Part shown: positions 34,991 to 43,375 of the stretch, piece by piece
Numbering within the stretch: position 1 is the first letter of the stretch
How the letters are laid out: each line of letters begins with the position of its first letter
Assembly (NCBI GenBank): GCA_041654355.1
Contig: JBAZDQ010000002.1
Span: 56,412-120,411, forward strand
Origin: DMER64 sp041654355
Lineage (GTDB): Bacteria > Bacteroidota > Bacteroidia > Bacteroidales > UBA932
Direction: 5' to 3'
DNA length: 64,000 nucleotides
Notes under the pieces: model-generated
What the model saw: the letters and a program-made list of their open reading frames with translations, nothing else
What the model was told of the DNA's origin: nothing
The model's database searches: none
Position numbers and translations under genes: made by a program

Positions 34991-36733
34991 TTAACTGATA
35001 TCCAGGTTCAATTCGTCCCGTAAAGCCGCCACCTGGGGGTGCTTTTCGGCCATGAACCTTGCTTTTTCTTCTGGCATATAACACGCTCCTTCAGGAGTGT
35101 TCTCAAGTGATTCTTCCACAACTATACTGGAGCGTACCTTTTTATTTCCCAGAGATTTACGAAGATATTGATCAATAGTGACACCAAAACGTTCCCCAAT
35201 CCAGTTTTTTTGTAACTCATTGATCACTTTAAACTGGACTGTATGTCCATCGACAATCGTTGGTGTACAGCGGGAAAGGGTGGCCGATAAATGAGGCCTG
35301 CTTTCAAAAAGAGCGTACAAACCGGGCAGTATGCTTTGTAGGTCTTCCATTTGTATAACCTTTTCATTTCCTGAAAGAACATCCTCTTCCGGTTCTTTTT
35401 CTTTGGCAGTTTCCCGATTTTTACCGTTTTGGCGCATCAGATTCTTTATGGAAACTGTTCCGGCTTTAGAAAAATTCTTTGCCGAGTTGTCCTCCGGGGC
35501 TGTTTCCTGGGTTTTTGAGGGTTCCCCGGCTATTGGCAGTTCCGCGGAATCGGAGACTTTGTGGACGGGTTTGCATTCCGTTTCAAGGATTTCTTCTTTC
35601 GGTCCGACAAAAGCTGTTTTCTGTTCTTGCGTGTTAACCGGGTTTTCCAACTGGCTCAGGCGTATCATGGCCATTTCTATATGAAGCCTGGGTTGGTTGC
35701 TTTGTTTGTAACCGGCCTCGGCCTGTGTACTGATAATTAGAGCTTTAAAAAGAAATGGCAGGGAACATGCTCCGGCCTGTTCGTGGAATTTCATGGCCGT
35801 CTCCTCGCCGTATTCCAGCAGGGGAAGGCTGTCGGGCTGTTTACATACAAGCAGGTCCCTGAAATGGGAACTTAACCCTCCGATAAAATGCAAAGCATTG
35901 AATCCGCGGGACAGGATCTCGTCAAAAAGGAGCAACATTTTCTCAAAGCTGCCGTCAACGGCCATTTGTGTCAGACGGAAATAATACTCCCTGTCCAGTA
36001 CGTTCAAATTGGAAATTACCTGCCCATAAGTCACTTCTTTGCCACTGACGGCTATACACTGATCCAACAGTGTAAGAGCATCCCGCATGGCTCCGTCTGC
36101 TTTTTGGGCAATAACGCCCAACGAATCCCGTCCGATGGTAACCCCCTCTTTTTTTGCCACTTCTTCCAGGTGATGCATCATGGCTTTAACGGAAATGCGG
36201 TTGAAATCAAAAACCTGGCATCTGGAAAGAATGGTGGGCAATACTTTGTGTTTCTCGGTTGTGGCCAGTATGAACAGGGCATAGGAAGGCGGTTCTTCCA
36301 GTGTTTTGAGAAAAGCATTGAATGCAGACTGAGACAACATGTGTACTTCATCTATGATATACACACTGTATTTACCTACTTGTGGCGGAATGCGGACTTT
36401 ATCTATCAATTCCCTGATATCGTCAACCGAGTTGTTGGACGCGGCATCCAGTTCATGTATGGAATACGACCTGCCTTCGGCAAACGAAAGACAGGATTCA
36501 CATGCTCCGCATGCCTCCATGTTTTCCGTAGGATTCAGGCAATTGATAGTTTTTGCAAAGATCCGGGCACAAGTGGTTTTACCCACTCCCCTGGGGCCGC
36601 AAAACAAATAGGCATGAGCCAGTTGTTTTCTGGCGATGGCATTTTTCAGTGTAGTTACAATATTCTCCTGATCAACAACATCACTAAATTGTTGAGGACG
36701 GTATTTTCTCGCTGATACCACAAATTGATCCAT
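34991..36733 (-). CDS. dnaX: DNA polymerase III subunits gamma and tau
   Basis: 580 residues, clamp-loader ATPase. Walker A is YLFCGPRGVGKTTCARIF near residue 40. A four-cysteine zinc motif follows (CLNPTENMEACGACESC). Walker B and sensor are VYIIDEVHMLSQSAFNAFLK and LATTEKHKVLPTILSRCQVF. A variable, acidic linker (about 360-455) and a C-terminal domain follow. I did not see the A-rich slippage site used in E. coli to make gamma. The ATG at 36733 begins the conserved region (MDQFVVSARKYRPQQF) and lies 6 bp after a -7 box. dnaX and lptB form an operon. Confidence 0.96.
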   Translation of the reverse strand: MDQFVVSARKYRPQQFSDVVDQENIVTTLKNAIARKQLAHAYLFCGPRGVGKTTCARIFAKTINCLNPTENMEACGACESCLSFAEGRSYSIHELDAASNNSVDDIRELIDKVRIPPQVGKYSVYIIDEVHMLSQSAFNAFLKTLEEPPSYALFILATTEKHKVLPTILSRCQVFDFNRISVKAMMHHLEEVAKKEGVTIGRDSLGVIAQKADGAMRDALTLLDQCIAVSGKEVTYGQVISNLNVLDREYYFRLTQMAVDGSFEKMLLLFDEILSRGFNALHFIGGLSSHFRDLLVCKQPDSLPLLEYGEETAMKFHEQAGACSLPFLFKALIISTQAEAGYKQSNQPRLHIEMAMIRLSQLENPVNTQEQKTAFVGPKEEILETECKPVHKVSDSAELPIAGEPSKTQETAPEDNSAKNFSKAGTVSIKNLMRQNGKNRETAKEKEPEEDVLSGNEKVIQMEDLQSILPGLYALFESRPHLSATLSRCTPTIVDGHTVQFKVINELQKNWIGERFGVTIDQYLRKSLGNKKVRSSIVVEESLENTPEGACYMPEEKARFMAEKHPQVAALRDELNLDIS

Positions 36734-36739
36734 AAGATG

Positions 36740-36747
36740 CAAAGATA
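36740..36747 (-). promoter_or_regulatory. -7 box for dnaX, 6 bp from the ATG
   Basis: Minus-strand TATCTTTG matches TAnnTTTG. Its closeness to the ATG at 36733 suggests a leader of only a few bases or none. It is back to back with the M16 promoter, with 12 bp between the two boxes. Confidence 0.5.
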
Positions 36748-36759
36748 AGAAATTATCCC

Positions 36760-36767
36760 TATTTTTG
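36760..36767 (+). promoter_or_regulatory. -7 box for the M16 peptidase gene
   Basis: TATTTTTG matches TAnnTTTG, 15 bp before the ATG at 36783. It is divergent from the dnaX box. Confidence 0.45.
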
Positions 36768-36782
36768 CGGCCTCCGGTGACT

Positions 36783-38045
36783 ATGACAAAAACTATGAAA
36801 TCCGCCTTTATTACCACGCTTTCATCCGGTATGAAATGTGCGGTCCTGACAACAACCTCTCCGGTCAGTTATTGCGCTTTGACCACATTGGCAGGTACCC
36901 GTTTTGAACCTGCGGGAGTGGCCGGACTGGCACACTTTTGCGAACATATGCTGTTCAAAGGTACGGTCAAAAGGAAATCCTATCACATCAACAACCGTCT
37001 GGAAAGACTGGGCGGAGAAATCAATGCCTTTACCACAAAGGAAGAACTTGTGCTTCATGCCACCGTGCTGCGGGAAGATCTGAATAAAGCCCTGGAACTG
37101 ATTTCCGATATGGTTTTACATTCTGTATTTCCACCCGCCGAAATGATCAAGGAAAGGGAAGTGATCCTGGATGAGATACGTTCTTATAAAGATTCGCCTA
37201 CCGATCTGATATACGACAAGTATGAAGAAAAACTGTTCACAGGAACTGCCATGTCCCAACCGATTCTTGGGATCCCCCGGGAGCTTAAAAAGATCACCTC
37301 TGAACACCTGAATGAATACCTGAAGGAACGGTTTCGTCCCGAACAAATGTCCCTGAGCATAGTTGGCAATATATCTCCGCAACGGGCCCTGGCCATGGCT
37401 GAAAAATATTACGGCAAAGAATCTTTTCGGGATACCGGGACCGGGATCGTACCGGTTCCGGTTCAAACAAACACGCCCCTGGCGGTTCCCTCCTGTTTGT
37501 TCAACGACAAGGAAAAAAGGGGCACTTATCAAACACATTGCCTTACAGGCTCTCTTGCTTACGGACTTCACGACAAAAACCGGATACCCCTTGTATTGTT
37601 GATGAATCTTTTAGGAGGACCGGCTTCTAATGCGCGGCTGAATATGGTTTTAAGAGAGAAATACGGATTGGTCTACACCGTGGAAGCATCCTATTCTCCT
37701 TATATGGATACAGGGTTTGCAGGTATATACTTTGGAACGGACGGACCAAACCTGGACCGTTGCCGGGAATTGACAGAGAAGGTAATCCGGGAATATGCCG
37801 CTGTCACTATGACATCCCTGCAACTGGAACGAGCCAAAAAACAGCTGACAGGTCAAATGTCTATTACCGAGGACAACCATGAAGTGCAGTGCCTTTCCAT
37901 GGGAAAAAGCTTGCTGGCATTCGGAAAAGTCATTTCACACGCACAAATGCTTGCCATGATCGCTGCCGTGACTCCCCGGCAGGTACTGCATGTGGCCAAT
38001 GAAATATGGGACAACTCCAGGAGGTGTACCCTGGTATATATTTGA
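36783..38045 (+). CDS. M16-family zinc metallopeptidase
   Basis: 420 residues, a single-unit M16B peptidase without signal peptide. The inverted zinc motif is HFCEHMLFKGT (HxxEH) near residue 52, with the third ligand Glu in KEREVILDEIRSY near 125. The C-terminal half carries the paired domain (NLLGGPASNARLNMVLREKYG). Processing-type M16 proteins cut small peptides or leader sequences; the substrate cannot be told. The ATG at 36783 fits the promoter box; ATG 36795 is an alternative. It overlaps the methyltransferase start by 1 bp (TGATG). Confidence 0.92.
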   Translation: MTKTMKSAFITTLSSGMKCAVLTTTSPVSYCALTTLAGTRFEPAGVAGLAHFCEHMLFKGTVKRKSYHINNRLERLGGEINAFTTKEELVLHATVLREDLNKALELISDMVLHSVFPPAEMIKEREVILDEIRSYKDSPTDLIYDKYEEKLFTGTAMSQPILGIPRELKKITSEHLNEYLKERFRPEQMSLSIVGNISPQRALAMAEKYYGKESFRDTGTGIVPVPVQTNTPLAVPSCLFNDKEKRGTYQTHCLTGSLAYGLHDKNRIPLVLLMNLLGGPASNARLNMVLREKYGLVYTVEASYSPYMDTGFAGIYFGTDGPNLDRCRELTEKVIREYAAVTMTSLQLERAKKQLTGQMSITEDNHEVQCLSMGKSLLAFGKVISHAQMLAMIAAVTPRQVLHVANEIWDNSRRCTLVYI

Positions 38046-38713
38046 TGATCACGGACATTTTAAAAAAATACATGAATGACCATTCCAGGCAAAAGGAACC
38101 GGTTTTGGAATGGCTGGAACGGGAGACACATTACCGGTGTGTTCATCCCAGAATGTTAAGCGGAGAACCGTTGGGTTCTTTGCTTACCATGCTGGTGAAA
38201 ATGATTCGTCCCCGGAATATTCTGGAAATAGGAACCTTTACCGGTTATTCGTCCATATGTATGGGACGGGGGTTGACTCCGGAAGGACGGATCGATACCA
38301 TTGAAATTTTTGATGAACACAATGATTTGATCATGGAATCATTCCATCGCAGCGGTCTGGAAGGACAGATCCACCTGCATACCGGCGATGCCCTGGAAGT
38401 GATCCCCCGGCTGCTTGAGGACGGATATACCTGTCAGTTAGTGTATATTGATGGCAACAAACGGGAATACTGTGATTATTATACGGCTGCTAAACAGGTT
38501 CTGGTCCCGGGAGGATATATTATTGCCGATAATGTTCTGTGGGACGGAAAAGTTGCCGATCAAAAAAACAAAGACCCGCAGACCGAAGGGTTGCGGGCAT
38601 ACAACTGTTTGGTGTTAGAGGATCAGGAAGTATCCACAGTTTTGCTTCCTCTTGGAGACGGGTTGTCTATTTGCCGGAAGGATGGACCTGCAAGTGGTAT
38701 TCCCACTCGTTAA
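38045..38713 (+). CDS. Class I SAM-dependent O-methyltransferase (catechol-OMT-like)
   Basis: 222 residues, O-methyltransferase family 3. The SAM site is NILEIGTFTGYSSICMGRGL near residue 60, and the acidic loop TIEIFDEHN binds the ribose. QLVYIDGNKREYCDYY and YIIADNVLWDGKVAD give the metal ligands of the catechol and caffeoyl-CoA O-methyltransferase group. The natural substrate is unknown. The start is coupled to the M16 gene by a TGATG overlap. The last 47 bp overlap the 3' end of the convergent transglutaminase-like gene. Confidence 0.92.
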   Translation: MITDILKKYMNDHSRQKEPVLEWLERETHYRCVHPRMLSGEPLGSLLTMLVKMIRPRNILEIGTFTGYSSICMGRGLTPEGRIDTIEIFDEHNDLIMESFHRSGLEGQIHLHTGDALEVIPRLLEDGYTCQLVYIDGNKREYCDYYTAAKQVLVPGGYIIADNVLWDGKVADQKNKDPQTEGLRAYNCLVLEDQEVSTVLLPLGDGLSICRKDGPASGIPTR

Positions 38714-40055
38714 AATAAAGGTTCCCTCCTCGCCATTCTACTTCTCCGCGTTGAAAATCTACGGTTTCTGAACGAAAATGGATCTTTGCCGGGAAAAAAG
38801 AACCTCCGATATCCGTATTCACGGCCATGCGGTACGCATCTATGCCTCGGGAATAAAAATGCTCAACAGGTTGCGGTTGCAGGCCGAATGACTGATCCAC
38901 GGGGATCCAGCCAATGCCTTCCAGGTAAGCCTCGGCCCAGTCATGCAGGTTAACTGCTTCCGGATGCAACATCCAACCGCTTTCCCACCGGGCCGGAATG
39001 CCAAGGCTCCTGCACATGGAAATGAAAAGCAAACTCACCTGGCCGCAATCTCCGTGTCTGTTTTCCAATACGTAAAGGGGAATGCTTTCGATAGTCGAAT
39101 ATTCCCGGGCTCCTGCCCAGGGGTAGTTACTGCTTATGTAGGAAAAAACCTTTTGAAGTTTAAGGTACGGGTTGGTTTCATCACCCACAATGTTGTTAGC
39201 CAGTTCAGCCACTTTGCCATCTGTAACAATATGCGGCGGAACGGCCTGGGTGTATTGACGGTATTCCAGGCTTAGTGTATCATAGGGTAGAACATCCCGC
39301 AGGGGATCAAAATGGTTGTATTGTGCGTAAGCTGTATAAGTAAATGAATAACTGAAAACTGCAGGACTGTCTTTGACCGCCTCTTTTTCCATATAAATGG
39401 ATTTATGTACGTAATGATCCGGGGAGATGATGTAATCGGGTTCAGAAACTTCAGTCAGCCTTAAATCTGTTTGGCGGGGTACATCCGTTCTTGGCAGAGG
39501 CATCCAAGCCCTGATAATCTCTCCCTGGGGAACAGTATTTGCCGGGACAGTCAGTGTATAAGTTATGGAATAAGTGATAGGTTCTGCTTTGTTAACACCT
39601 TTTTTTTTGGTGAGTTCCACCACACGAGGGAGGTGTTCCTTAAGGAGCGGAGCTTTGGGATCTTCCTCTAGTCCGTTGATCTCCAGGAACTTTTCACTGC
39701 AAGTACTGTCAATCCGGAACAGATTCCTGAAAGCTCTTGAAAAATAACGTTTTTCACCGTTAATGAGCATTGATTCCAAAGCACGCGATTCTTCCCACTT
39801 TTTCAATTGATCGGGTGTTACATCGGGGAAATAACGACGTATATATTCCAGTGCTTCCTCTTCTGTTTTATTAAAATCCAAGGCTATACGGCGCATACGT
39901 TCCGTTTCCCATTCCCCGGCCAGCGTTTCCAGTACAATATCAGACTGCCGTTCCAGGATCCCGGCGGCTACCTGGCCGGGTTTGGTTACATTTCCTTTGT
40001 TGTTACACGAAAGGATGATCAGAAAAGCCGCTACGACCGTAAGCCATGTTTTCAT
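38667..40055 (-). CDS. Transglutaminase-like domain lipoprotein
   Basis: 462 residues. The signal MKTWLTVVAAFLIILSC ends in a lipobox cysteine at residue 17. A helical region (about 30-150) and a beta-rich domain (ITYSITYTLTVPANTVPQGE, about 160-280) precede a transglutaminase-like domain with the Cys in ENRHGDCGQVSLLFISMC, the His in AVNLHDWAEAYL and the Asp in GWIPVDQSFG. The triad Cys-His-Asp is complete, so a peptidase or amidase activity at the cell surface is plausible. It lies 6 bp after efp and is probably cotranscribed with it, without obvious functional link. Confidence 0.9.
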   Translation of the reverse strand: MKTWLTVVAAFLIILSCNNKGNVTKPGQVAAGILERQSDIVLETLAGEWETERMRRIALDFNKTEEEALEYIRRYFPDVTPDQLKKWEESRALESMLINGEKRYFSRAFRNLFRIDSTCSEKFLEINGLEEDPKAPLLKEHLPRVVELTKKKGVNKAEPITYSITYTLTVPANTVPQGEIIRAWMPLPRTDVPRQTDLRLTEVSEPDYIISPDHYVHKSIYMEKEAVKDSPAVFSYSFTYTAYAQYNHFDPLRDVLPYDTLSLEYRQYTQAVPPHIVTDGKVAELANNIVGDETNPYLKLQKVFSYISSNYPWAGAREYSTIESIPLYVLENRHGDCGQVSLLFISMCRSLGIPARWESGWMLHPEAVNLHDWAEAYLEGIGWIPVDQSFGLQPQPVEHFYSRGIDAYRMAVNTDIGGSFFPAKIHFRSETVDFQRGEVEWRGGNLYFNEWEYHLQVHPSGK

Positions 40056-40061
40056 AAAAAA

Positions 40062-40628
40062 TTATTTTACCCGTTCCGAATAAGCCCGGGTGCGTGTGTC
40101 CACTTTAATGCGTTCACCCTGGTTGATGAACAGGGGAACCATGATCTCGGCCCCGGTTTCCAGCGTAGCTGCCTTCAGGGCATTGGTAGAAGCCGTATCT
40201 CCTTTTACAGCAGGCTCGGTATATGTAATCTCCATTTCCACAAAAGGAGGCAATTCACAGGTCAAAACCCGTTCTTCGTCCGCCAGGAACATCATTTCCA
40301 CGGTTTGACCTTCTTTCATGAGATCAGGATTTTCAATCAGGTCCGGTTGAAGGGATATTTGTTCAAAAGTCTCGGTATGCATAAAATTAAATCCCATATC
40401 GTCTTTATAGAGGAATTGATAGGGGCGTCTTTCCACGCGGATGGTTTCCACTTTTTCTCCTGCATTGAAGGTGTTTTCCAAAACACGACCGTTTTCCAGA
40501 TTGCGCAGTTTTGTTTTTACAAAAGCGGCGCCTTTGCCTGGTTTTACATGTTGAAACCATATAATGGAACAGGGTTTCCCGTTGAAAGAAATATACAATC
40601 CGTTTTTAAAATCTGCTGTAGTTGCCAT
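40062..40628 (-). CDS. efp: Translation elongation factor P
   Basis: 188 residues, the usual length. EF-P rescues ribosomes stalled at polyproline. The N-terminal KOW-like domain carries KPGKGAAFVKTKLRNL, whose Lys at about residue 32 corresponds to the residue that is beta-lysylated in E. coli. Two OB domains follow, ending EIMVPLFINQGERIKVDTRT. The modification enzymes EpmA and EpmB are not in the window. The ATG at 40628 is 36 bp downstream of a -7 box. Confidence 0.97.
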   Translation of the reverse strand: MATTADFKNGLYISFNGKPCSIIWFQHVKPGKGAAFVKTKLRNLENGRVLENTFNAGEKVETIRVERRPYQFLYKDDMGFNFMHTETFEQISLQPDLIENPDLMKEGQTVEMMFLADEERVLTCELPPFVEMEITYTEPAVKGDTASTNALKAATLETGAEIMVPLFINQGERIKVDTRTRAYSERVK

Positions 40629-40664
40629 ATAAGTATAAATGTGTATGAAAAATGATATAAAGTG

Positions 40665-40672
40665 CAAATTTA
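40665..40672 (-). promoter_or_regulatory. -7 box for efp
   Basis: Minus-strand TAAATTTG matches TAnnTTTG, 36 bp before the efp ATG. It is back to back with the box for the GNAT-like gene, 11 bp away. Confidence 0.5.
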
Positions 40673-40683
40673 CTCGTTTTTTT

Positions 40684-40691
40684 TATATTTG
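40684..40691 (+). promoter_or_regulatory. -7 box directly before the GNAT-like gene
   Basis: TATATTTG followed by TTT and the ATG at 40695. The spacing of 3 bp implies a leaderless transcript if this box is used. Confidence 0.5.
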
Positions 40692-40694
40692 TTT

Positions 40695-41813
40695 ATGATT
40701 ACTGTTAAAGAGATCATCTCCCGGTCGGACAAAAAGAGATTCTTTGAATTTCCTATCAAGCTGTATAAGAATAATTCCTGCTTTGTCCCCGCATTGGTTT
40801 CGGAAGAAATGAGGGACTTTGATCCCACCAAAAATGCGGCGTTTGATTATGCTTCCTGTAAAATGTTCCTGGCTTATAAAGACGGGGTAATTGCCGGCAG
40901 AATAGCTGCCATACTGAACAATGCCTATAATTACAAAATGAATGTGCGACAAATGCGGTTTACCCGTTTTGACTTCATTGACGATTACCAGGTGTCGGCT
41001 GCATTGTTCGGTAAAGTTGCCGAATGGGCCCGGTTCCTGGACATGAAAGAGATCGTGGGCCCGTTGGGTTTTTCGGATATGGATAAAATGGGTATGCTCA
41101 TTGAAGGATTTGACCAGATGGACATGTATATCACCCAGTATAACTATCCGTATTACATAAGTCATATGGAACGGCTGGGGCTTACAAAAAAAGTAGACTG
41201 GGTAGAATACCAGGTGCATGTACCGGATAAAATGGATCCTACGCTGGAACGGCTGGCATTGGGCGCTATGGAAAAATACGGCTATTCTATCAGGAAATTC
41301 CAAAAAGTGAGAGAACTAAAACCGGTATTCCGGGAAGCCCTGCCTGTGTTGAACGATGCTTTTTCTGAATTGTTCGGGGTAGTTCGTATATCCGAGAAAC
41401 AATTGATGGACTTTGCCAAATTACTGATGTCAATCTGCAAACTGGAGTATATTACCGTTGTGGAAAACAAAGCCGGAGAGATTGTCGGATACGGGTTGAT
41501 GGCTCCTTCCATAAGCCGGGGAGTGCGATTGGGGAAAGGCAAACTATTCCCCCTGGGCCTTTACGGGATCATGCGGGATATCAGACGATCTAAGGTCCTT
41601 GACATGTACCATATTGGTGTAATGCCGGCTTACCAGAACCGGGGTGTCAATGCAGTCATTATATACAACAGTATCATGAATGCCATACCGACAGGTGTGG
41701 AATATGCAGAAACCGGCCCCGAACTTGAAGACAATATCAAGGTTCGGAGCCAGTGGAAGCTTTTTGAACACCGTATGCATAAGCGCAGAAGGTGTTACGG
41801 GAAGACTCTTTAA
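40695..41813 (+). CDS. GNAT-like N-acyltransferase family protein
   Basis: 372 residues. The N-terminal half (FEFPIKLYKNNSCFVPALVS, FDYASCKMFLAYKDGVIAGR, then FTRFDFIDDYQVSAALFGKV) and the C-terminal half (MYHIGVMPAYQNRGVNAVII, an acetyl-CoA loop of the QxxGxx kind) look like tandem GNAT domains. I recall similar proteins annotated as YghO-like in Bacteroidetes; the substrate is not known. The ATG at 40695 begins the conserved region; a GTG 33 bp upstream would lie before the promoter box and is rejected. Its 3' end overlaps that of the tolC-like gene by 4 bp. Confidence 0.82.
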   Translation: MITVKEIISRSDKKRFFEFPIKLYKNNSCFVPALVSEEMRDFDPTKNAAFDYASCKMFLAYKDGVIAGRIAAILNNAYNYKMNVRQMRFTRFDFIDDYQVSAALFGKVAEWARFLDMKEIVGPLGFSDMDKMGMLIEGFDQMDMYITQYNYPYYISHMERLGLTKKVDWVEYQVHVPDKMDPTLERLALGAMEKYGYSIRKFQKVRELKPVFREALPVLNDAFSELFGVVRISEKQLMDFAKLLMSICKLEYITVVENKAGEIVGYGLMAPSISRGVRLGKGKLFPLGLYGIMRDIRRSKVLDMYHIGVMPAYQNRGVNAVIIYNSIMNAIPTGVEYAETGPELEDNIKVRSQWKLFEHRMHKRRRCYGKTL

Positions 41814-43375
41814 TCTAAAAGGGATTCATAATCGGCATCCAGCGGTTTGTTGGCAACAAAATCGAACTGGGAAAGAGCTCTCAACTCAAAATAATACCGC
41901 CAGTAATTAAACAATGCCTGGACATATCCCACGCGGGCTTCATCCCTGTCCAGCTGAGCGTTGTTCATATCCGTAACCGTGATCTTGTCTATCAGATAGC
42001 GTTGTTTTGCCACATCATATCTTTTCTGGGCTATGGTGTCGGCTTTGGCCGCTATGGCAAACTGCTGTGACTGCATATTGAACTGGCGGACATTTAAAAT
42101 GATGTCCTGCTCAAAATCAACCCTGGATTGTTCCACCTGGCGTCTTACAAGCTCCTCGTTACTCTGTGCCATTTTTACCAATCCGCGTCCACGGCCCCAG
42201 TCCAGGATGGGGACGGTAAGGCCAATGCTTACAGTCTGCATATCCCGGGGATCCTTATAAGACGCAAAAAGACCTGTTGCCTGTTGATTCAATCCGAACG
42301 CCACGTTCAAATTGGCCTGGAATCCCCTGTTGGCCCGTTGCTGTGCCACATTTTTTTGTGCCTCAATCAATTGCCTTTCATAGGTAATCATATCGGGGTT
42401 GTTATCGAAAGCCAGCTGGAGTACCTTCTCCACATCCAGCATTACATTTGGTATACTGTCGGGTATGTGGATATTCAGTTCCACACGTTCGGTGAAACCC
42501 AGGTATGAACGAAGACGATTTTCTGCATCTTCCAGATTCAGGCGGTTCTCGTTAAGGGTGCTCAGTGCGTTCTGGTAAGCCAGTTCGGATTGGAGCAGGT
42601 CGTTTTCACCAATGGTTCCCAATTCGTACCTGCCGGAAGCAATATTATAGAGCGTATCGTTGTTGGAATGGTTAAATTCGGAAATGGCAAGCCTTTGCTG
42701 TGCAATCGCCATGTTGAAAAACAGTTGGATAGCCCGCTGATTGACATTTTCCATGCTTTCAATGTAAGTCCGACGGGCTTCTTCGTATTTCAAGGGTTCA
42801 ATCTTCCGGTCCCATTTCATTTCATTTACGCCAAAAATGGATTGTGAGATTTGTACACTTAAGGCCGTGGAAAGATACTCGGTGCTTTCGTGATTGCTGA
42901 AAGAGCCGCTAAACCGGTCGGTACGCTGCAAGGAAGAACTAAGAGATATGGTACCGCCTGTGGGAAGGTTCTGACGTACCATCAAACCTCCGCTTACAAT
43001 ATTGTAAAATTCAGATGAATAATCATGACGTACTTCCCCGGTAAGGGGATCGATGCTTGGAACATCTACAATCCTGCGTGAAAATTCGGGCAATTCCGAT
43101 ACCAACATAAGGTTGGGAAGGAAACTGGCTTTGTATGATCTGTATTCCCAATAACCAACCTGGAATGTGTTCCGGGCACGTAATGCTTCATTGGACTGGG
43201 TGCTGGCCAGGTATAACACATCCTCCAGCGTAAGGTTGTAGGTTTCCAGTTTATATTCCGGGGAATTCGGATCTGCTGTATCCGGATTTTCTTGTGCAAA
43301 AAGACTTCCGGCCGGTAACAACAGGCAGATCAACAATACGGGAATAGTTGCGGGTATTTTCATAAATTTATTCAT
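41810..43375 (-). CDS. TolC-family outer membrane efflux protein
   Basis: 521 residues with a signal peptide ending SLFAQ. Two repeats of the TolC fold are visible: a helical hairpin around YLASTQSNEALRARN and RYELGTIGENDLLQSELAYQ, and a second around LAFDNNPDMITYERQLIEAQ and RYLIDKITVTDMNNAQLDRD. It forms the trimeric channel across the outer membrane for the adaptor and permease encoded upstream. Two ATGs are possible: 43375, which overlaps the permease stop by 8 bp, and 43363, 4 bp after it; both keep a good signal peptide. Confidence 0.93.
   Translation of the reverse strand: MNKFMKIPATIPVLLICLLLPAGSLFAQENPDTADPNSPEYKLETYNLTLEDVLYLASTQSNEALRARNTFQVGYWEYRSYKASFLPNLMLVSELPEFSRRIVDVPSIDPLTGEVRHDYSSEFYNIVSGGLMVRQNLPTGGTISLSSSLQRTDRFSGSFSNHESTEYLSTALSVQISQSIFGVNEMKWDRKIEPLKYEEARRTYIESMENVNQRAIQLFFNMAIAQQRLAISEFNHSNNDTLYNIASGRYELGTIGENDLLQSELAYQNALSTLNENRLNLEDAENRLRSYLGFTERVELNIHIPDSIPNVMLDVEKVLQLAFDNNPDMITYERQLIEAQKNVAQQRANRGFQANLNVAFGLNQQATGLFASYKDPRDMQTVSIGLTVPILDWGRGRGLVKMAQSNEELVRRQVEQSRVDFEQDIILNVRQFNMQSQQFAIAAKADTIAQKRYDVAKQRYLIDKITVTDMNNAQLDRDEARVGYVQALFNYWRYYFELRALSQFDFVANKPLDADYESLLD

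Noticed and set aside
35888..36715. Open frame of about 275 codons on the plus strand inside dnaX
   Set aside because: It is antisense to the conserved ATPase domain of dnaX; the openness follows from codon use of that gene.
39807..40655. Open frame of about 280 codons on the plus strand across the transglutaminase-like gene and efp
   Set aside because: It spans two genes of the other strand and shows no family resemblance.
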